Shown here: piece by piece, positions 1 to 8,795 of the stretch | Position numbering within the stretch: the stretch's first letter is position 1 | Layout of the letters: each line of letters opens with the position of its first letter | Assembly: GCF_001643375.1 (NCBI RefSeq) | Contig: NZ_LSHB01000013.1 | Span: 16,041 to 80,040 of the forward strand | Direction: 5' to 3' | Length of the DNA stretch: 64,000 bases | Origin: Chryseobacterium sp. FP211-J200 | GTDB lineage: Bacteria; Bacteroidota; Bacteroidia; Flavobacteriales; Weeksellaceae | Notes under the pieces: generated by a model | The model's database searches: none | The model's input: the letters and a program-made list of their open reading frames with translations, nothing else | Told to the model about the DNA's origin: nothing | Translations under genes and position numbers: made by a program

Positions 1-1115
1 AAGATCGCTTTCAAATTATTCAACTGAACTTGAGATTCAGGTGTCAATTTCGTAGCTCCGAATTCGAAATTCAAATTATCGAAGTTGAACCATTTGTCTT
101 TAAGCTGTGCTTCTGTAGAGTTTTTATATTCGTCAGATTTCAAGAAGGTCACGATTTGATCTTCAATTCCGCCCTTGTAAGCTTGTAAGGTTTTACCGCT
201 TGGCAGAGTCACAACCAAAGTTTCTCTAGTTATCACTATAGAATCACCTTTTGGCGTGGTAGAATCTGAAACAACAGTCGTAGAATCAACAGTTGATACC
301 GGAACTGGTTCTACTTTTTTATCACATTGCTTCCAGAAGAACCAACCCAAAAGTAATAGTAAAAGCAATGGTAACAACCATTTCCAAATACTGCCACCTC
401 CCGAGTTATCCGGAACAATCTCGTGTGTTGATCCACTTCTAGTAACATCTACTTTTGGAGCGTCTGTCACTACAGGTCTCGGCGTTTCAGTTATAATAGG
501 CTCTTCTGTAATTGGTGTTACTGGATTTACATCTGAAATGGGCGTCTGCAAAGGTTCTGGAACAACATTGATTGGTTCAGCGTCTACTGATCCAAACCAA
601 TTACCCAAACCTAAAGAAGCAAAGCTAAATCCTGCAGGAAGTATGGATGATAATAATCCTTTCTGATCACTCAGTAAATTTCCAAATGAGGAAACATCTA
701 GGTTATTATCGTTGGCATATTTTCCCAAAGTCCCGGCAGTTGCGCCAGTCACAAGGTTTAATAATGAATTTGTTGATTCAGTTTTGATGCCCGCGTATGA
801 TGAAACAGCATTTGTGATAGCAGCAAGTTTATCTCCATCTCCGAAGATCAGACTTAAAATCTTTGAGATGACAGAATCACTTCCGCTAAGATTTCCTAAT
901 AAATTGGATAATACGCCAGATGAAGCCGCTTCTTTTACCGTACTGAAAAGTTCAGATTGTGTATTGCTGTTTGCAAAACCTCCAACCACAGCAGGTAGTA
1001 AAGCTGAAATCGCTTTTGAAATTCCAGATTCACTTTCTCCAAGTTGAGTTGCAGTTTGAGAGACCGTAGCTGGTCCTAGTTGACCTTTGATCAGGTCGAT
1101 TAAGTTAATTGACAT
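1..1115 (-). CDS. DUF937/OmpA-domain envelope protein (3' end cut by window edge)
   Basis: I translated this gene by hand because it runs off the left edge. The start is the ATG at 1115-1113 (MSINLIDLIKGQLG...). Residues 1-160 resemble DUF937, a Ser/Ala/Gly-rich helical domain seen in YidB-like proteins. A Pro/Thr-rich linker follows, then one membrane segment (WLLPLLLLLLLGWFFW), then the beginning of an OmpA-type peptidoglycan-binding domain (FNFDNLNFEFGATKLTPES). The frame is open to base 1, so the rest of the OmpA domain lies outside the window. By family knowledge the OmpA part should bind peptidoglycan in the periplasm; the role of DUF937 is not known. Confidence 0.8.
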   Translation of the reverse strand, partial: MSINLIDLIKGQLGPATVSQTATQLGESESGISKAISALLPAVVGGFANSNTQSELFSTVKEAASSGVLSNLLGNLSGSDSVISKILSLIFGDGDKLAAITNAVSSYAGIKTESTNSLLNLVTGATAGTLGKYANDNNLDVSSFGNLLSDQKGLLSSILPAGFSFASLGLGNWFGSVDAEPINVVPEPLQTPISDVNPVTPITEEPIITETPRPVVTDAPKVDVTRSGSTHEIVPDNSGGGSIWKWLLPLLLLLLLGWFFWKQCDKKVEPVPVSTVDSTTVVSDSTTPKGDSIVITRETLVVTLPSGKTLQAYKGGIEDQIVTFLKSDEYKNSTEAQLKDKWFNFDNLNFEFGATKLTPESQVQLNNLKAI

Positions 1116-1252
1116 AATAGTTTATTTTTTAAAGTTTGATGTTTTGTAATGTTACCAAATATTAATCCACAAATTTTCATTGTTAAAAATTTTAATAAAA
1201 CTTTAACTAATTATGATTTAACTTTTGAATTTCGAATTTATTTTAAAACAAA

Positions 1253-1277
1253 AAATCCGAAGAAATTCTCCGGATTT
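1253..1277 (-). terminator. Rho-independent terminator of proS
   Basis: The arms AAATCCG (1253-1259) and CGGATTT (1271-1277) pair perfectly around an 11-nt loop. On the minus strand the hairpin is followed by a run of T, 20 bp after the proS stop codon. Confidence 0.7.
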
Positions 1278-1297
1278 TAATTTATAGAAATATAGTA

Positions 1298-2773
1298 TTA
1301 ATAAGCTTTTGCGAATACAACTCTCTGCTTGGATGGTTTCCCTGATATCAATGAAATCCCATCTTCCTGCTCATTGTTCAAAGGAATACATCTGATGGTC
1401 GCTTTGGTTTCCTGCTTGATCTGCTCTTCCTCCTCTGCAGTTCCGTCCCAATGCGCCAAGATGAATCCACCTTTTTCCACAAGGACTTTTTTGAATTCTT
1501 CGTAAGAATCAACTTTCGTAATATTTTCTTCTTTGAATTTCAGTGCTTTGTTGTAAATATCACTTTGAATTGTTTTCAACAACTCTTCAATGTAAACATC
1601 AAGACCTTCGATGGAAACAGTCTCTTTCGTCAAGTTGTCTCTTCTTGCCAATTCTACTGTTCTGTTTTCAAGATCTCTTTGTCCAAGCGCAATTCTCAAT
1701 GGAACACCTTTCAATTCATATTCAGCGAATTTCCAACCTGGTTTGTTCTGCGTGTCATTATCAAATTTAACCGAAATTCCTTTCGCTTTCAATTTGCTTT
1801 GAATTTCCAAAGCCACTTCACTGATCTCGGCCAATTGCTCTTCACCTTTAAAGATTGGAACGATCACAACCTGAATCGGAGCCAAAGTCGGAGGCAAGAC
1901 CAAACCAAGATCATCGGAATGCGTCATAATTAACGCGCCCATCAATCTTGTAGAAGTTCCCCAAGATGAAGCCCAAGGATATTCTTGTTTTCCTTCTTTA
2001 TTGGTAAATTTCACATCAAAAGCTTTAGGGAAACTTTGACCTAAGAAGTGGGAAGTTCCTGCTTGTAGCGCTTTTCCATCTTGCATCAAAGCTTCGATAC
2101 AATAAGTTTCGTCCGCTCCTGCAAATCTTTCAGATGGTGTTTTGATCCCCCTGAAAACTGGAATTGCCATAAAGTCTTCAGCAAATTTTGCATAAACCTC
2201 AAGCATTTTTTCGGTCTCCTCTACAGCTTCATCTTTTGTTGCGTGAGCTGTGTGTCCTTCTTGCCAAAGGAATTCGGCAGTTCTAAGGAAAAGTCTCGTT
2301 CTCATTTCCCAACGTACAACATTCGCCCATTGGTTGATCAATATCGGCAGATCTCTGTAAGATTGGATCCAATTTTTATAAGTACTCCAGATGATTGCTT
2401 CGGAGGTTGGACGTACAACCAATTCCTCTTCCAGTTTTGCATCTGGATCTACAATCAACTTCGATGGATTATTCGGGTCAGTTTTCAATCTGTAATGTGT
2501 TACCACAGCACATTCTTTGGCAAAACCTTCTGCATTCTTCTCTTCCGCTTCGAATAAGCTTTTGGGAACGAACAGGGGGAAATAGGCGTTTTGGTGTCCG
2601 GTTTCTTTGAACTTTTTGTCCATTTCGTCACGCATCTTTTCCCAGATCGCGTAACCATAAGGTTTGATCACCATACATCCCCTAACACTTGAATTCTCTG
2701 CTAGGTCTGCTTTAACAACCAATTCGTTATACCATTTGCTATAATCTTCTGCTCTTGATGTTAATTTTGCCAT
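1298..2773 (-). CDS. proS: Proline--tRNA ligase (ProS, archaeal/eukaryotic-like type)
   Basis: This class II aminoacyl-tRNA synthetase charges tRNA-Pro in the cytoplasm. The 491-residue length and N-terminus ([19 protein letters not shown]) fit the short ProS type that lacks the bacterial editing insertion. Visible motifs are the class II core [13 protein letters not shown], motif 2 ([11 protein letters not shown] and [22 protein letters not shown]) and the motif 3 region ([19 protein letters not shown]), followed by an anticodon-binding domain from about residue 300 and a C-terminal zinc-binding-like domain ending in Tyr (VVFAKAY). It stands alone, with a terminator just downstream and divergent from the lipoprotein gene at 2919. 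Confidence 0.96.
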   Translation of the reverse strand: MAKLTSRAEDYSKWYNELVVKADLAENSSVRGCMVIKPYGYAIWEKMRDEMDKKFKETGHQNAYFPLFVPKSLFEAEEKNAEGFAKECAVVTHYRLKTDPNNPSKLIVDPDAKLEEELVVRPTSEAIIWSTYKNWIQSYRDLPILINQWANVVRWEMRTRLFLRTAEFLWQEGHTAHATKDEAVEETEKMLEVYAKFAEDFMAIPVFRGIKTPSERFAGADETYCIEALMQDGKALQAGTSHFLGQSFPKAFDVKFTNKEGKQEYPWASSWGTSTRLMGALIMTHSDDLGLVLPPTLAPIQVVIVPIFKGEEQLAEISEVALEIQSKLKAKGISVKFDNDTQNKPGWKFAEYELKGVPLRIALGQRDLENRTVELARRDNLTKETVSIEGLDVYIEELLKTIQSDIYNKALKFKEENITKVDSYEEFKKVLVEKGGFILAHWDGTAEEEEQIKQETKATIRCIPLNNEQEDGISLISGKPSKQRVVFAKAY

Positions 2774-2918
2774 ATTTTTTAAACTAATTTTTAACTTTTT
2801 TAACTTTTCGTAATCTAAATAAAAAGCCTAATTTTACGCTACTTTGTAAATAATTACTGGTATAAAATTTGGTTTCTTTTAAGAATACAAATATAGCAAA
2901 CTTAATACTTCTCATAAA

Positions 2919-3980
2919 ATGAAAATTATCAACAATAATCGCTTTTTAAATCTGATCAAATCAAAAGCTTTGATCTTGATTGCCAGCAGTTCTCTTTTGA
3001 CCTCTTGTGTGATCTACACAGGTGGTTATTCTGAAACTGATGGTGTTTACTACGACCCAAATAAAGATTCTTTACCCGCGGGAACTTATTCTTACGGAAA
3101 TAATCAGGTTGATGACTATTATAATTATCAAGATACTTATCCAAGCATCTATGACAATAACCAACAGAACATCCAGGATCAGCAGAATAGATATGCCTTG
3201 ACCAATGATTCCGATTGGGGATCTTACACTGGAACAGAAACCAATTATACAAGCTTCAACAATTGGGGCTATGGCGGCTGGGGAATGGGCTTTGGCTACG
3301 GAGGTTTTGGTGGTGGATGGGGATATCCAGGTTACGGCATGTATGGCTGGAACAGTCCTTTCAACTCTTGGGGTTGGGGAATGGGCTTCGGTTGGGGTAA
3401 CTCCTTCTACTCGCCTTGGGGCTGGGGTGGTGGATTTTATGATCCATTCTGGGGCTACGGTTATGGTGGCTGGGGAGGCTACTACGGTGGCGGATATTCT
3501 CATCCAATCTACTACAACAGATCAGGTGCTAATGGTGGCGGAAGACTTGGCGGGATGATCTCTCAAAATAGATCTACAAGTAGAAATGACAGCCGTTTCC
3601 AAGGTATTAATAATAGCAGGATGAGAACAACAGGAAATATCAGAAATGATGTTGGAACAAGAAATAGTGCCATCAGAAATTCTAATAACGGAATGAGAAA
3701 TCCCAATGGTATTAGAACAAATAACGGAAACATAAGAAACTATCCAAACAACGGAAACGTAAGAAACTCTTATCCAAATAACGGAGGAATTAGGACTCAA
3801 ACCTATCCTAACAGTGGTAATATCAGAACTACCCCTAATAATGGTGGATTCAGAAACGAAAGTTACTCGACCCCATCTAGATCTGGTGGCAACTCAGGCG
3901 GTTTCAATTCTGGAGGCGGAATGAGATCTGGTGGTTCTGGCGGCGGAATGAGATCCGGCGGTGGCGGTGGAAGAAGATAA
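2919..3980 (+). CDS. Gly/Tyr/Trp-rich lipoprotein of unknown function
   Basis: The 353-residue product starts with a lipoprotein signal peptide (lipobox LLTSC, Cys about residue 30). A Tyr/Asn/Asp-rich stretch follows, then about 90 residues dominated by Gly, Trp, Tyr and Phe (for example GYGGWGMGFGYGGFGGG). The last third is an Arg/Asn/Gly repeat (NNGNIRN..., SGGGMRSGG). No catalytic motif is visible. Such compositions occur in surface or matrix proteins, and outer-membrane anchoring is inferred from the lipobox. The gene at 4011 follows after 30 bp on the same strand, so they may be co-transcribed. I do not recognise a named family. Confidence 0.8.
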   Translation: MKIINNNRFLNLIKSKALILIASSSLLTSCVIYTGGYSETDGVYYDPNKDSLPAGTYSYGNNQVDDYYNYQDTYPSIYDNNQQNIQDQQNRYALTNDSDWGSYTGTETNYTSFNNWGYGGWGMGFGYGGFGGGWGYPGYGMYGWNSPFNSWGWGMGFGWGNSFYSPWGWGGGFYDPFWGYGYGGWGGYYGGGYSHPIYYNRSGANGGGRLGGMISQNRSTSRNDSRFQGINNSRMRTTGNIRNDVGTRNSAIRNSNNGMRNPNGIRTNNGNIRNYPNNGNVRNSYPNNGGIRTQTYPNSGNIRTTPNNGGFRNESYSTPSRSGGNSGGFNSGGGMRSGGSGGGMRSGGGGGRR

Positions 3981-4010
3981 CTTTAAATTTAAAATACATT
4001 TCATATAAAA

Positions 4011-5426
4011 ATGCTAAAAAAGACTTTATTACTGCTAAGCATTCCAGTTTCTTTCGTTTATTTGAAAGCTCAGGATATTTCGGTGATCACAAATACAGTA
4101 GATGTTTATTCAGCAAATCCAATCAATGGAACAGCGAAGTACAATGCAATGGCAGGATCGATTGGCGCGTTGGGAGGTGATGTATCATCTGCCAATGTAA
4201 ACCCAGCTGGTATCGGCGTTTTCATCACAAACGATTTGAATTTGACACTTGGTGTTAACAGTAACAAGAATACGACTAGCCTAGCAGGAAATTCGCTTCA
4301 TTATAAAACTAATAATACTGACATTAGCAATACTGGAGGTGTTTTAACCATCAATCTTGGCGATACCAATTCCAAATGGAAGTTTGTGAACATTGGAGTC
4401 AATTACGCGACACAATCATTAGATAATTATTCTGAATCTGCTGCCAATGGCAATATCAAAATTGTTGATAATCTGACCACTCCAGGAACACCAATCAATT
4501 ATACATTCCAAGGCCATGCCTACGATAGATACGGTGATCAGTCGAAAATGAATTTTGCAGTTGGGGCCAATTACGATAACAGATTATATTTCGGAGCAGG
4601 TCTTAATTTTCACAACTCTTTCCTAAGTCAAAATGACTCTGCAGGTTTCTATTCAGACTATGATGACACCTCACTTGTTTATCATAAACAATACACAGGA
4701 TATGAGGAACATTCAGATGGATTTTCAGCCAATATAGGTGTCATTGCGAAATTGAGTAATCAATTCCGAGTGGGTGCAGCATTAGAATCTCCTACCTGGT
4801 GGAGTATTGACCGTGTTTATAATCAATATTATTACAACTACGATCAACCCGACGTATTTACCGAAGATAGAAGTTTGGTGACACCAATGAAAGCCACACT
4901 AAGTGCCGCATTTGTTCCAAGCAAGAACTTCGCTCTGAATGTCGATTTTATCCAAGGGATCACAAAACCAAAGTATAAAGAATATGGAAATGCAGAAAGA
5001 GAACTGAACGACTTCTTCAATGATAGCTACAAAAATTCTTCTGAAGTGCGAGTTGGTGCAGAATATAGAATATCTGGATTTAGATTAAGAGGTGGATACG
5101 CTTACCAAGGCAACAGTTTTGATAATCTATCTTTGTTAGGTTACAACAATGATGGCTCAACTTCCAATCAATCTTTTTCTGATCTTTTGGTTGGAAAACG
5201 AAACATCATTGGCGCAGGTTTGGGCTATGATTTCAGAGCTTTCTATATCGACGCATCTTACCAAAGTATCACTTCTGAATATAGTAGTCCTTTCCTTCAA
5301 GGAAATATAGATTACAATTCGGGATATTTCAATGGTGGATTTGATGTCAACAGCGATGCATACGCCGTTTCTAAAGTTAAGAATACAAGAAATAATTTCT
5401 TTGTAACCGTTGGTTGGAAATTCTAA
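4011..5426 (+). CDS. OmpP1/FadL-like outer-membrane beta-barrel protein
   Basis: The 471-residue protein has an N-terminal signal peptide (MLKKTLLLLSIPVSFVYLKAQ). The motif YNAMAGSIGALGGDVSSAN with VNPAGIGVF is typical of Bacteroidetes hydrophobic-compound porins of the FadL/OmpP1 type. The remainder is alternating aromatic/polar beta strands and ends in an aromatic-rich strand (NNFFVTVGWKF), as expected for an outer-membrane barrel. It would sit in the outer membrane and may pass hydrophobic molecules, but the substrate cannot be read from sequence. It follows the Gly-rich lipoprotein gene and ends at a bidirectional terminator. Confidence 0.8.
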   Translation: MLKKTLLLLSIPVSFVYLKAQDISVITNTVDVYSANPINGTAKYNAMAGSIGALGGDVSSANVNPAGIGVFITNDLNLTLGVNSNKNTTSLAGNSLHYKTNNTDISNTGGVLTINLGDTNSKWKFVNIGVNYATQSLDNYSESAANGNIKIVDNLTTPGTPINYTFQGHAYDRYGDQSKMNFAVGANYDNRLYFGAGLNFHNSFLSQNDSAGFYSDYDDTSLVYHKQYTGYEEHSDGFSANIGVIAKLSNQFRVGAALESPTWWSIDRVYNQYYYNYDQPDVFTEDRSLVTPMKATLSAAFVPSKNFALNVDFIQGITKPKYKEYGNAERELNDFFNDSYKNSSEVRVGAEYRISGFRLRGGYAYQGNSFDNLSLLGYNNDGSTSNQSFSDLLVGKRNIIGAGLGYDFRAFYIDASYQSITSEYSSPFLQGNIDYNSGYFNGGFDVNSDAYAVSKVKNTRNNFFVTVGWKF

Positions 5427-5446
5427 AGTTTCAATTTTATATAAGC

Positions 5447-5479
5447 AAAAGTCCTGTAAATATTTTACAGGACTTTTTT
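5447..5479. terminator. Bidirectional terminator between the porin-like gene and rsgA
   Basis: The arms GTCCTGTAAA (5451-5460) and TTTACAGGAC (5464-5473) pair perfectly with a 3-nt loop and are flanked by A and T runs. The two genes converge here, so it can serve both. Confidence 0.85.
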
Positions 5480-6405
5480 TAATCTTTATTCATCTCTTCT
5501 GCCTCTTCCATCAACTTAAGATAAGTGATATATCTTGTCTCCTCCAATTCACCTGTTTCCAAGCCTTGAAGAACAGCACATTTTGGTTCATTGATGTGCA
5601 TACAGTTGTGATATTTGCAACTTCTTCCCGCTTTGAAAATTTCAGGAAAGTAATGCTGAATTTCTTCTTTCTGAACATCGATCATTGCAAATTCCCGAAC
5701 ACCTGGCGTATCGATTACCGACCCTCCAAAATCCCAGAAATGCATCTGCGCAAAAGTCGTGGTGTGTTTTCCTTTGAGTTGAGATTCTGAGATCTCGCCA
5801 GTTCTGATATGAAGATCAGGTTGCATCGCATTCACCAAAGTTGATTTTCCACAACCAGAATGTCCGAAAAATACAGAGGTTTTATCTTTAATTTTATCAA
5901 TTAAGAAATTGAGATTCAGTTTTGTGTAGGATGAGATATTCAAAGTGTCGTAACCGATGTTTTGATACATGGCTTCGATGTTTTCTACGATTTGTTTTTC
6001 CTCGTCATTCAAAGTATCCATTTTATTGAATAATATCAAAGTTGGAATATTGTAAGCTTCGCAGCACGCTAAAAAACGATCCAAAAATCCTAAAGACGTT
6101 TCAGGGAATTTCAAAGTGTAAATGAAACAAGCTACATCCACGTTGGACGCAATAATGTGCGCTTCTTTGGAAAGGTTCACCGATTTTCTGATGAGATAAT
6201 TTTTTCTCGGGAAAATCTTTGTGATCCAGGCCACATCATCTTGCTCCAAAGAAAATTCGACTTCATCTCCTACTGCAAGCGGATTTGTAAGTCTTGTTTT
6301 TATGAGTTTGAATTTGCCTCGGATCCTGGCTTCGTAAACTGTTTTAGTTTTTTCTTCCAAAACCTGATACCAGCTTCCTGTAGATTTGATGATGATTCCT
6401 TTCAA
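5479..6405 (-). CDS. rsgA: Ribosome small-subunit-dependent GTPase A (RsgA)
   Basis: RsgA is a circularly permuted GTPase that checks late 30S ribosome assembly. The permuted motif order is visible: G4 NKMD (residues 127-130) precedes the P-loop GHSGCGKS (181-188) and G3 DTPG (232-235). An OB-fold occupies roughly residues 1-70. The C-terminal zinc knuckle is present (Cys263, Cys268, His270, Cys276). The 308-residue length is normal. The gene ends in the bidirectional terminator shared with the porin-like gene. Confidence 0.96.
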   Translation of the reverse strand: MKGIIIKSTGSWYQVLEEKTKTVYEARIRGKFKLIKTRLTNPLAVGDEVEFSLEQDDVAWITKIFPRKNYLIRKSVNLSKEAHIIASNVDVACFIYTLKFPETSLGFLDRFLACCEAYNIPTLILFNKMDTLNDEEKQIVENIEAMYQNIGYDTLNISSYTKLNLNFLIDKIKDKTSVFFGHSGCGKSTLVNAMQPDLHIRTGEISESQLKGKHTTTFAQMHFWDFGGSVIDTPGVREFAMIDVQKEEIQHYFPEIFKAGRSCKYHNCMHINEPKCAVLQGLETGELEETRYITYLKLMEEAEEMNKD

Positions 6406-6460
6406 AAAGTAGATTTTAATATTTCACAAAGTTAAAGCTTTTATCGTGTTGACAAATAAA

Positions 6461-6491
6461 AACCCTTTCAGAGTTTAAATCTAAAAGGGTT
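6461..6491 (-). terminator. Terminator downstream of the DAHP synthase fusion and the repeat element
   Basis: The arms AACCCTTT (6461-6468) and AAAGGGTT (6484-6491) pair around a 15-nt loop. On the minus strand a T-rich tail follows. The repeat at 6531-6668 lies between this hairpin and the stop of the upstream gene. Confidence 0.65.
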
Positions 6492-6530
6492 GTTTGTATT
6501 TGGTTGAAAAAAAGTGTTCTACGTTGAATC

Positions 6531-6668
6531 TGCAGCCCGACTTGAACGGAAATCCTTTTTTGCTTGTCTTAATGTTCAATTTGAACTGAAAACATCTTGC
6601 AAAAAAGATTGACTTCGTCGAACCACTTCGTTAGGTTTGGGAGTGGAAGGCGGAAAAGCTGCCCAAAT
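6531..6668. repeat. Dispersed hairpin repeat, copy 1
   Basis: This copy shares its sequence with 31345-31463 except for a variable centre. The outer arms GCAGC (6532-6536) and GCTGC (6658-6662) pair, and so do ATCCTTTTTTGC and GCAAAAAAGAT (about 6552-6563 and 6599-6609, one bulge). A conserved block follows the second inner arm (GACTTCGTC, AACCACTTCGTTAGGTTTGG). No ORF is associated. It lies between rsgA and the DAHP synthase fusion. Confidence 0.8.
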
Positions 6669-6700
6669 TATTCTAAGTCTTGAAAACCTCAGACTGACAA

Positions 6701-7780
6701 TTATTTGTTGATCATAATTCCGTTCTGAACTTCGATACTTTCTTCGTGGATCGCTTTGAAAACTTTCTCGATGAATTCCTGAGACATTCCTGTTTCGCTC
6801 GCCTTTTGGTTGGCGTATTCTGTGATCACTTTCCAACGTTCTGGCTGGAAGATGGCAATGTTGTTTTCTTTTTTCAAAGTTCCGATCTTTTCGGAGATCT
6901 TCATTCTTTGAGAAAGCAATTCGATCAATTGGAAATCCATATCGCTGATGAGTGTTCTGTGTTTTCCCATCTCGTCTTCATAACCTGAGATATCGGAATT
7001 ACGGATCTGAAGATTGTTGATCATCTCTGCCAAAACTTCTGGCGTGATCTGCTGAGAAGCATCGCTCCAAGCGTTGTCCGGATCTTCGTGGCTTTCTATG
7101 ATCGCCCCTTGGTAACCTACATTGAAAGCTTCCTGCGCAACACTAGCCAAACCTGTTCTGTTCCCACAAATGTGAGATGGATCGATGAACAGTGGGATAT
7201 TCGGGAACTGATTTTTGAAATCCAAAGCGATCTGCCAGTTCGGGATATTTCTGTATTTTGTTTTTTGGTAAGTGGAGAAACCTCTGTGGATCGCACCCAC
7301 ATTCTCAATGCCTTGACCTAATAATCTTTCCAATGCGCCGATCCAAAGTGCTAGATCTGGATTTACTGGATTTTTTACCAAAATTGGTTTGTTGGTTCCT
7401 CTCAATGCCTGAGCAATTTCCTGAACTGTAAAAGGATTCACTGTAGAACGTGCGCCGATCCAAAGGATGTCAACGTCTGCTTCCAAAGCTGCGAAAACGT
7501 GATGCGCATTTGCAACCTCAGTCGCTGTTTTGAAACCGTATTCTTCTTTTACTTTTTTCAGCCAGTTGAGACCGATCACGCCTACACCTTCGAAACCGTT
7601 TGGTTTTGTTCTTGGTTTCCAGATTCCTGCGCGGAAAGCGGAGATCTGTGCACCACTTTCTTTAAGCCTTTTTGCTGTTCCAAGCATTTGAGATTCGCTT
7701 TCTGCGCTACAAGGTCCTGCGATGATCATTGGATTTGCGAAGTCGTTGATCCAATCGTTCTTCAATTCGTTTAAGTTCAT
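6701..7780 (-). CDS. Bifunctional DAHP synthase / chorismate mutase
   Basis: The N-terminal part (residues 1 to about 255) is a 3-deoxy-7-phosphoheptulonate synthase that condenses PEP and erythrose 4-phosphate, the first shikimate step. It shows AGPCSAES (21-28), GARSTVNPF, KNPVNPDLALW and IDPSHICGNR. The C-terminal part (about 265-355) is an AroQ-type chorismate mutase helical domain (HRTLISDMDFQLIELLSQR, then KKENN). The fusion order is the one known from Bacteroidetes and links entry into the pathway with the branch to Phe/Tyr. The 359-residue length is normal. It stands alone, with repeat copy 1 just downstream. Confidence 0.94.
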   Translation of the reverse strand: MNLNELKNDWINDFANPMIIAGPCSAESESQMLGTAKRLKESGAQISAFRAGIWKPRTKPNGFEGVGVIGLNWLKKVKEEYGFKTATEVANAHHVFAALEADVDILWIGARSTVNPFTVQEIAQALRGTNKPILVKNPVNPDLALWIGALERLLGQGIENVGAIHRGFSTYQKTKYRNIPNWQIALDFKNQFPNIPLFIDPSHICGNRTGLASVAQEAFNVGYQGAIIESHEDPDNAWSDASQQITPEVLAEMINNLQIRNSDISGYEDEMGKHRTLISDMDFQLIELLSQRMKISEKIGTLKKENNIAIFQPERWKVITEYANQKASETGMSQEFIEKVFKAIHEESIEVQNGIMINK

Positions 7781-7980
7781 ATTTTTAATTTTATATATTT
7801 TAAATTAATACAATAGTATATCTGTTATAAATTTTACTTTATAATTCTTTTCCAAAAAAAACGTTTAAAAACTTTAAATGAGATACGGATAGTTGAATGT
7901 TTCCGTAGATTTTTGAGAAAGAAATTTTTTAGCTAAACCAATAAAATCGGTAATAGGTTCTAAAATTTCTATAATAAGTT

Positions 7981-8209
7981 CCAAAAAAGCTAAATGACCC
8001 ACCAAAATACTCGGCAGATGCAATATTTGAAAGATATGGAAATTGGATTGATTCCATTTATTAATACCTTACTGGAAGGCTTTTTAGCTTAATTGGTTTA
8101 ATTGATTTCAATCACTTTCATCGAAATCTTGAACAAATATATAAATTAATGGGAAATGAGAACTATGATTTAGCAATTAATTTTTCGTTAACTGATAAAT
8201 GTCTGAATT
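7981..8209 (+). pseudogene. Possible decayed coding remnant in the 7781-8321 gap
   Basis: The gap holds no intact gene. One plus-strand frame (phase of base 7996) reads as a protein-like stretch (DPPKYSADAIFERYGNWIDS..., NYDLAINFSLTDKCLN) with only one internal stop (TAA at 8062-8064), although the frame just upstream is full of stops. I do not recognise the family. It may be a gene relic or chance. Confidence 0.3.
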
Positions 8210-8223
8210 AATTCATTAAAAAA

Positions 8224-8252
8224 AGAAAAGCAGAATATTCTTTTGCTTTTCT
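8224..8252 (-). terminator. Terminator downstream of the truncated C1q-like gene
   Basis: The arms AGAAAAGCA (8224-8232) and TGCTTTTCT (8244-8252) pair, followed on the minus strand by a T run. It is placed as expected for the 3' end of the minus-strand gene ending at 8322. Confidence 0.65.
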
Positions 8253-8321
8253 AAAATTTGGTTTCAACATTTGTACTTTATCTATAAACATTATGCGTTT
8301 TTGTATTGAATAATTTGATGT

Positions 8322-8795
8322 TTAATTTGAAATTTTATACATGTAGATATTGACTTTTGCACTACTCAATAATGTGAGATCCGCTGGCAATAAACCAGGT
8401 GAATTGACCGCAAAAGTGACCGTATCACCAGTATTGAGTTGTATCAACGAGGTTAGTTTTGTGGAGGTCAAAGGGACATTTGCCAAATTGATCAACCCTG
8501 CAACAACTACCCTAACACCCTCAAACGGTTTTTCTTCCCAGATTGTCGTTCCATTTTTTATTAGCCCTAACTGCTTTCCTCCTAATAGTTCTATGTTTAC
8601 GCCCTCGGTAAACTGATATTCATAATTAACAGCATAAATTCCGGCCTGGCTAGCCGTATAGACTCCGTCTGTGAAAAGTGCGGGATTTCCTAATTTTGTA
8701 TTTGCAGAACCTGTAAGATTAACTTTAGCCCATCCACCTCCTAGACCAAGGGAAATAAGAGAATTTGAACCTGTTTTTGACCCGTAATTACTTTT
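8322..8795 (-). pseudogene. 5'-truncated surface protein with a C1q/TNF-like C-terminal domain
   Basis: Hand translation of the minus strand gives about 150 residues ending in KVNIYMYKISN and the stop at 8324-8322. The pattern (YTASQAGIYAVNYEYQF, then IQLNTGDTVTFAV) matches the jelly-roll C1q-like domain that ends many long secreted flavobacterial proteins. No start codon or signal peptide precedes it: the frame reads back to about 8795-8805 and then meets a stop inside the oppositely oriented regulator gene. The missing N-terminal part therefore appears to have been deleted. The exact breakpoint cannot be fixed by eye. Confidence 0.7.

Noticed and set aside
8350..8616. Plus-strand ORF of 88 codons in the gap after the DAHP synthase fusion
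   Set aside because: The minus strand over the same bases encodes a convincing C1q-like domain with its own stop and terminator, so the plus-strand frame is a shadow.
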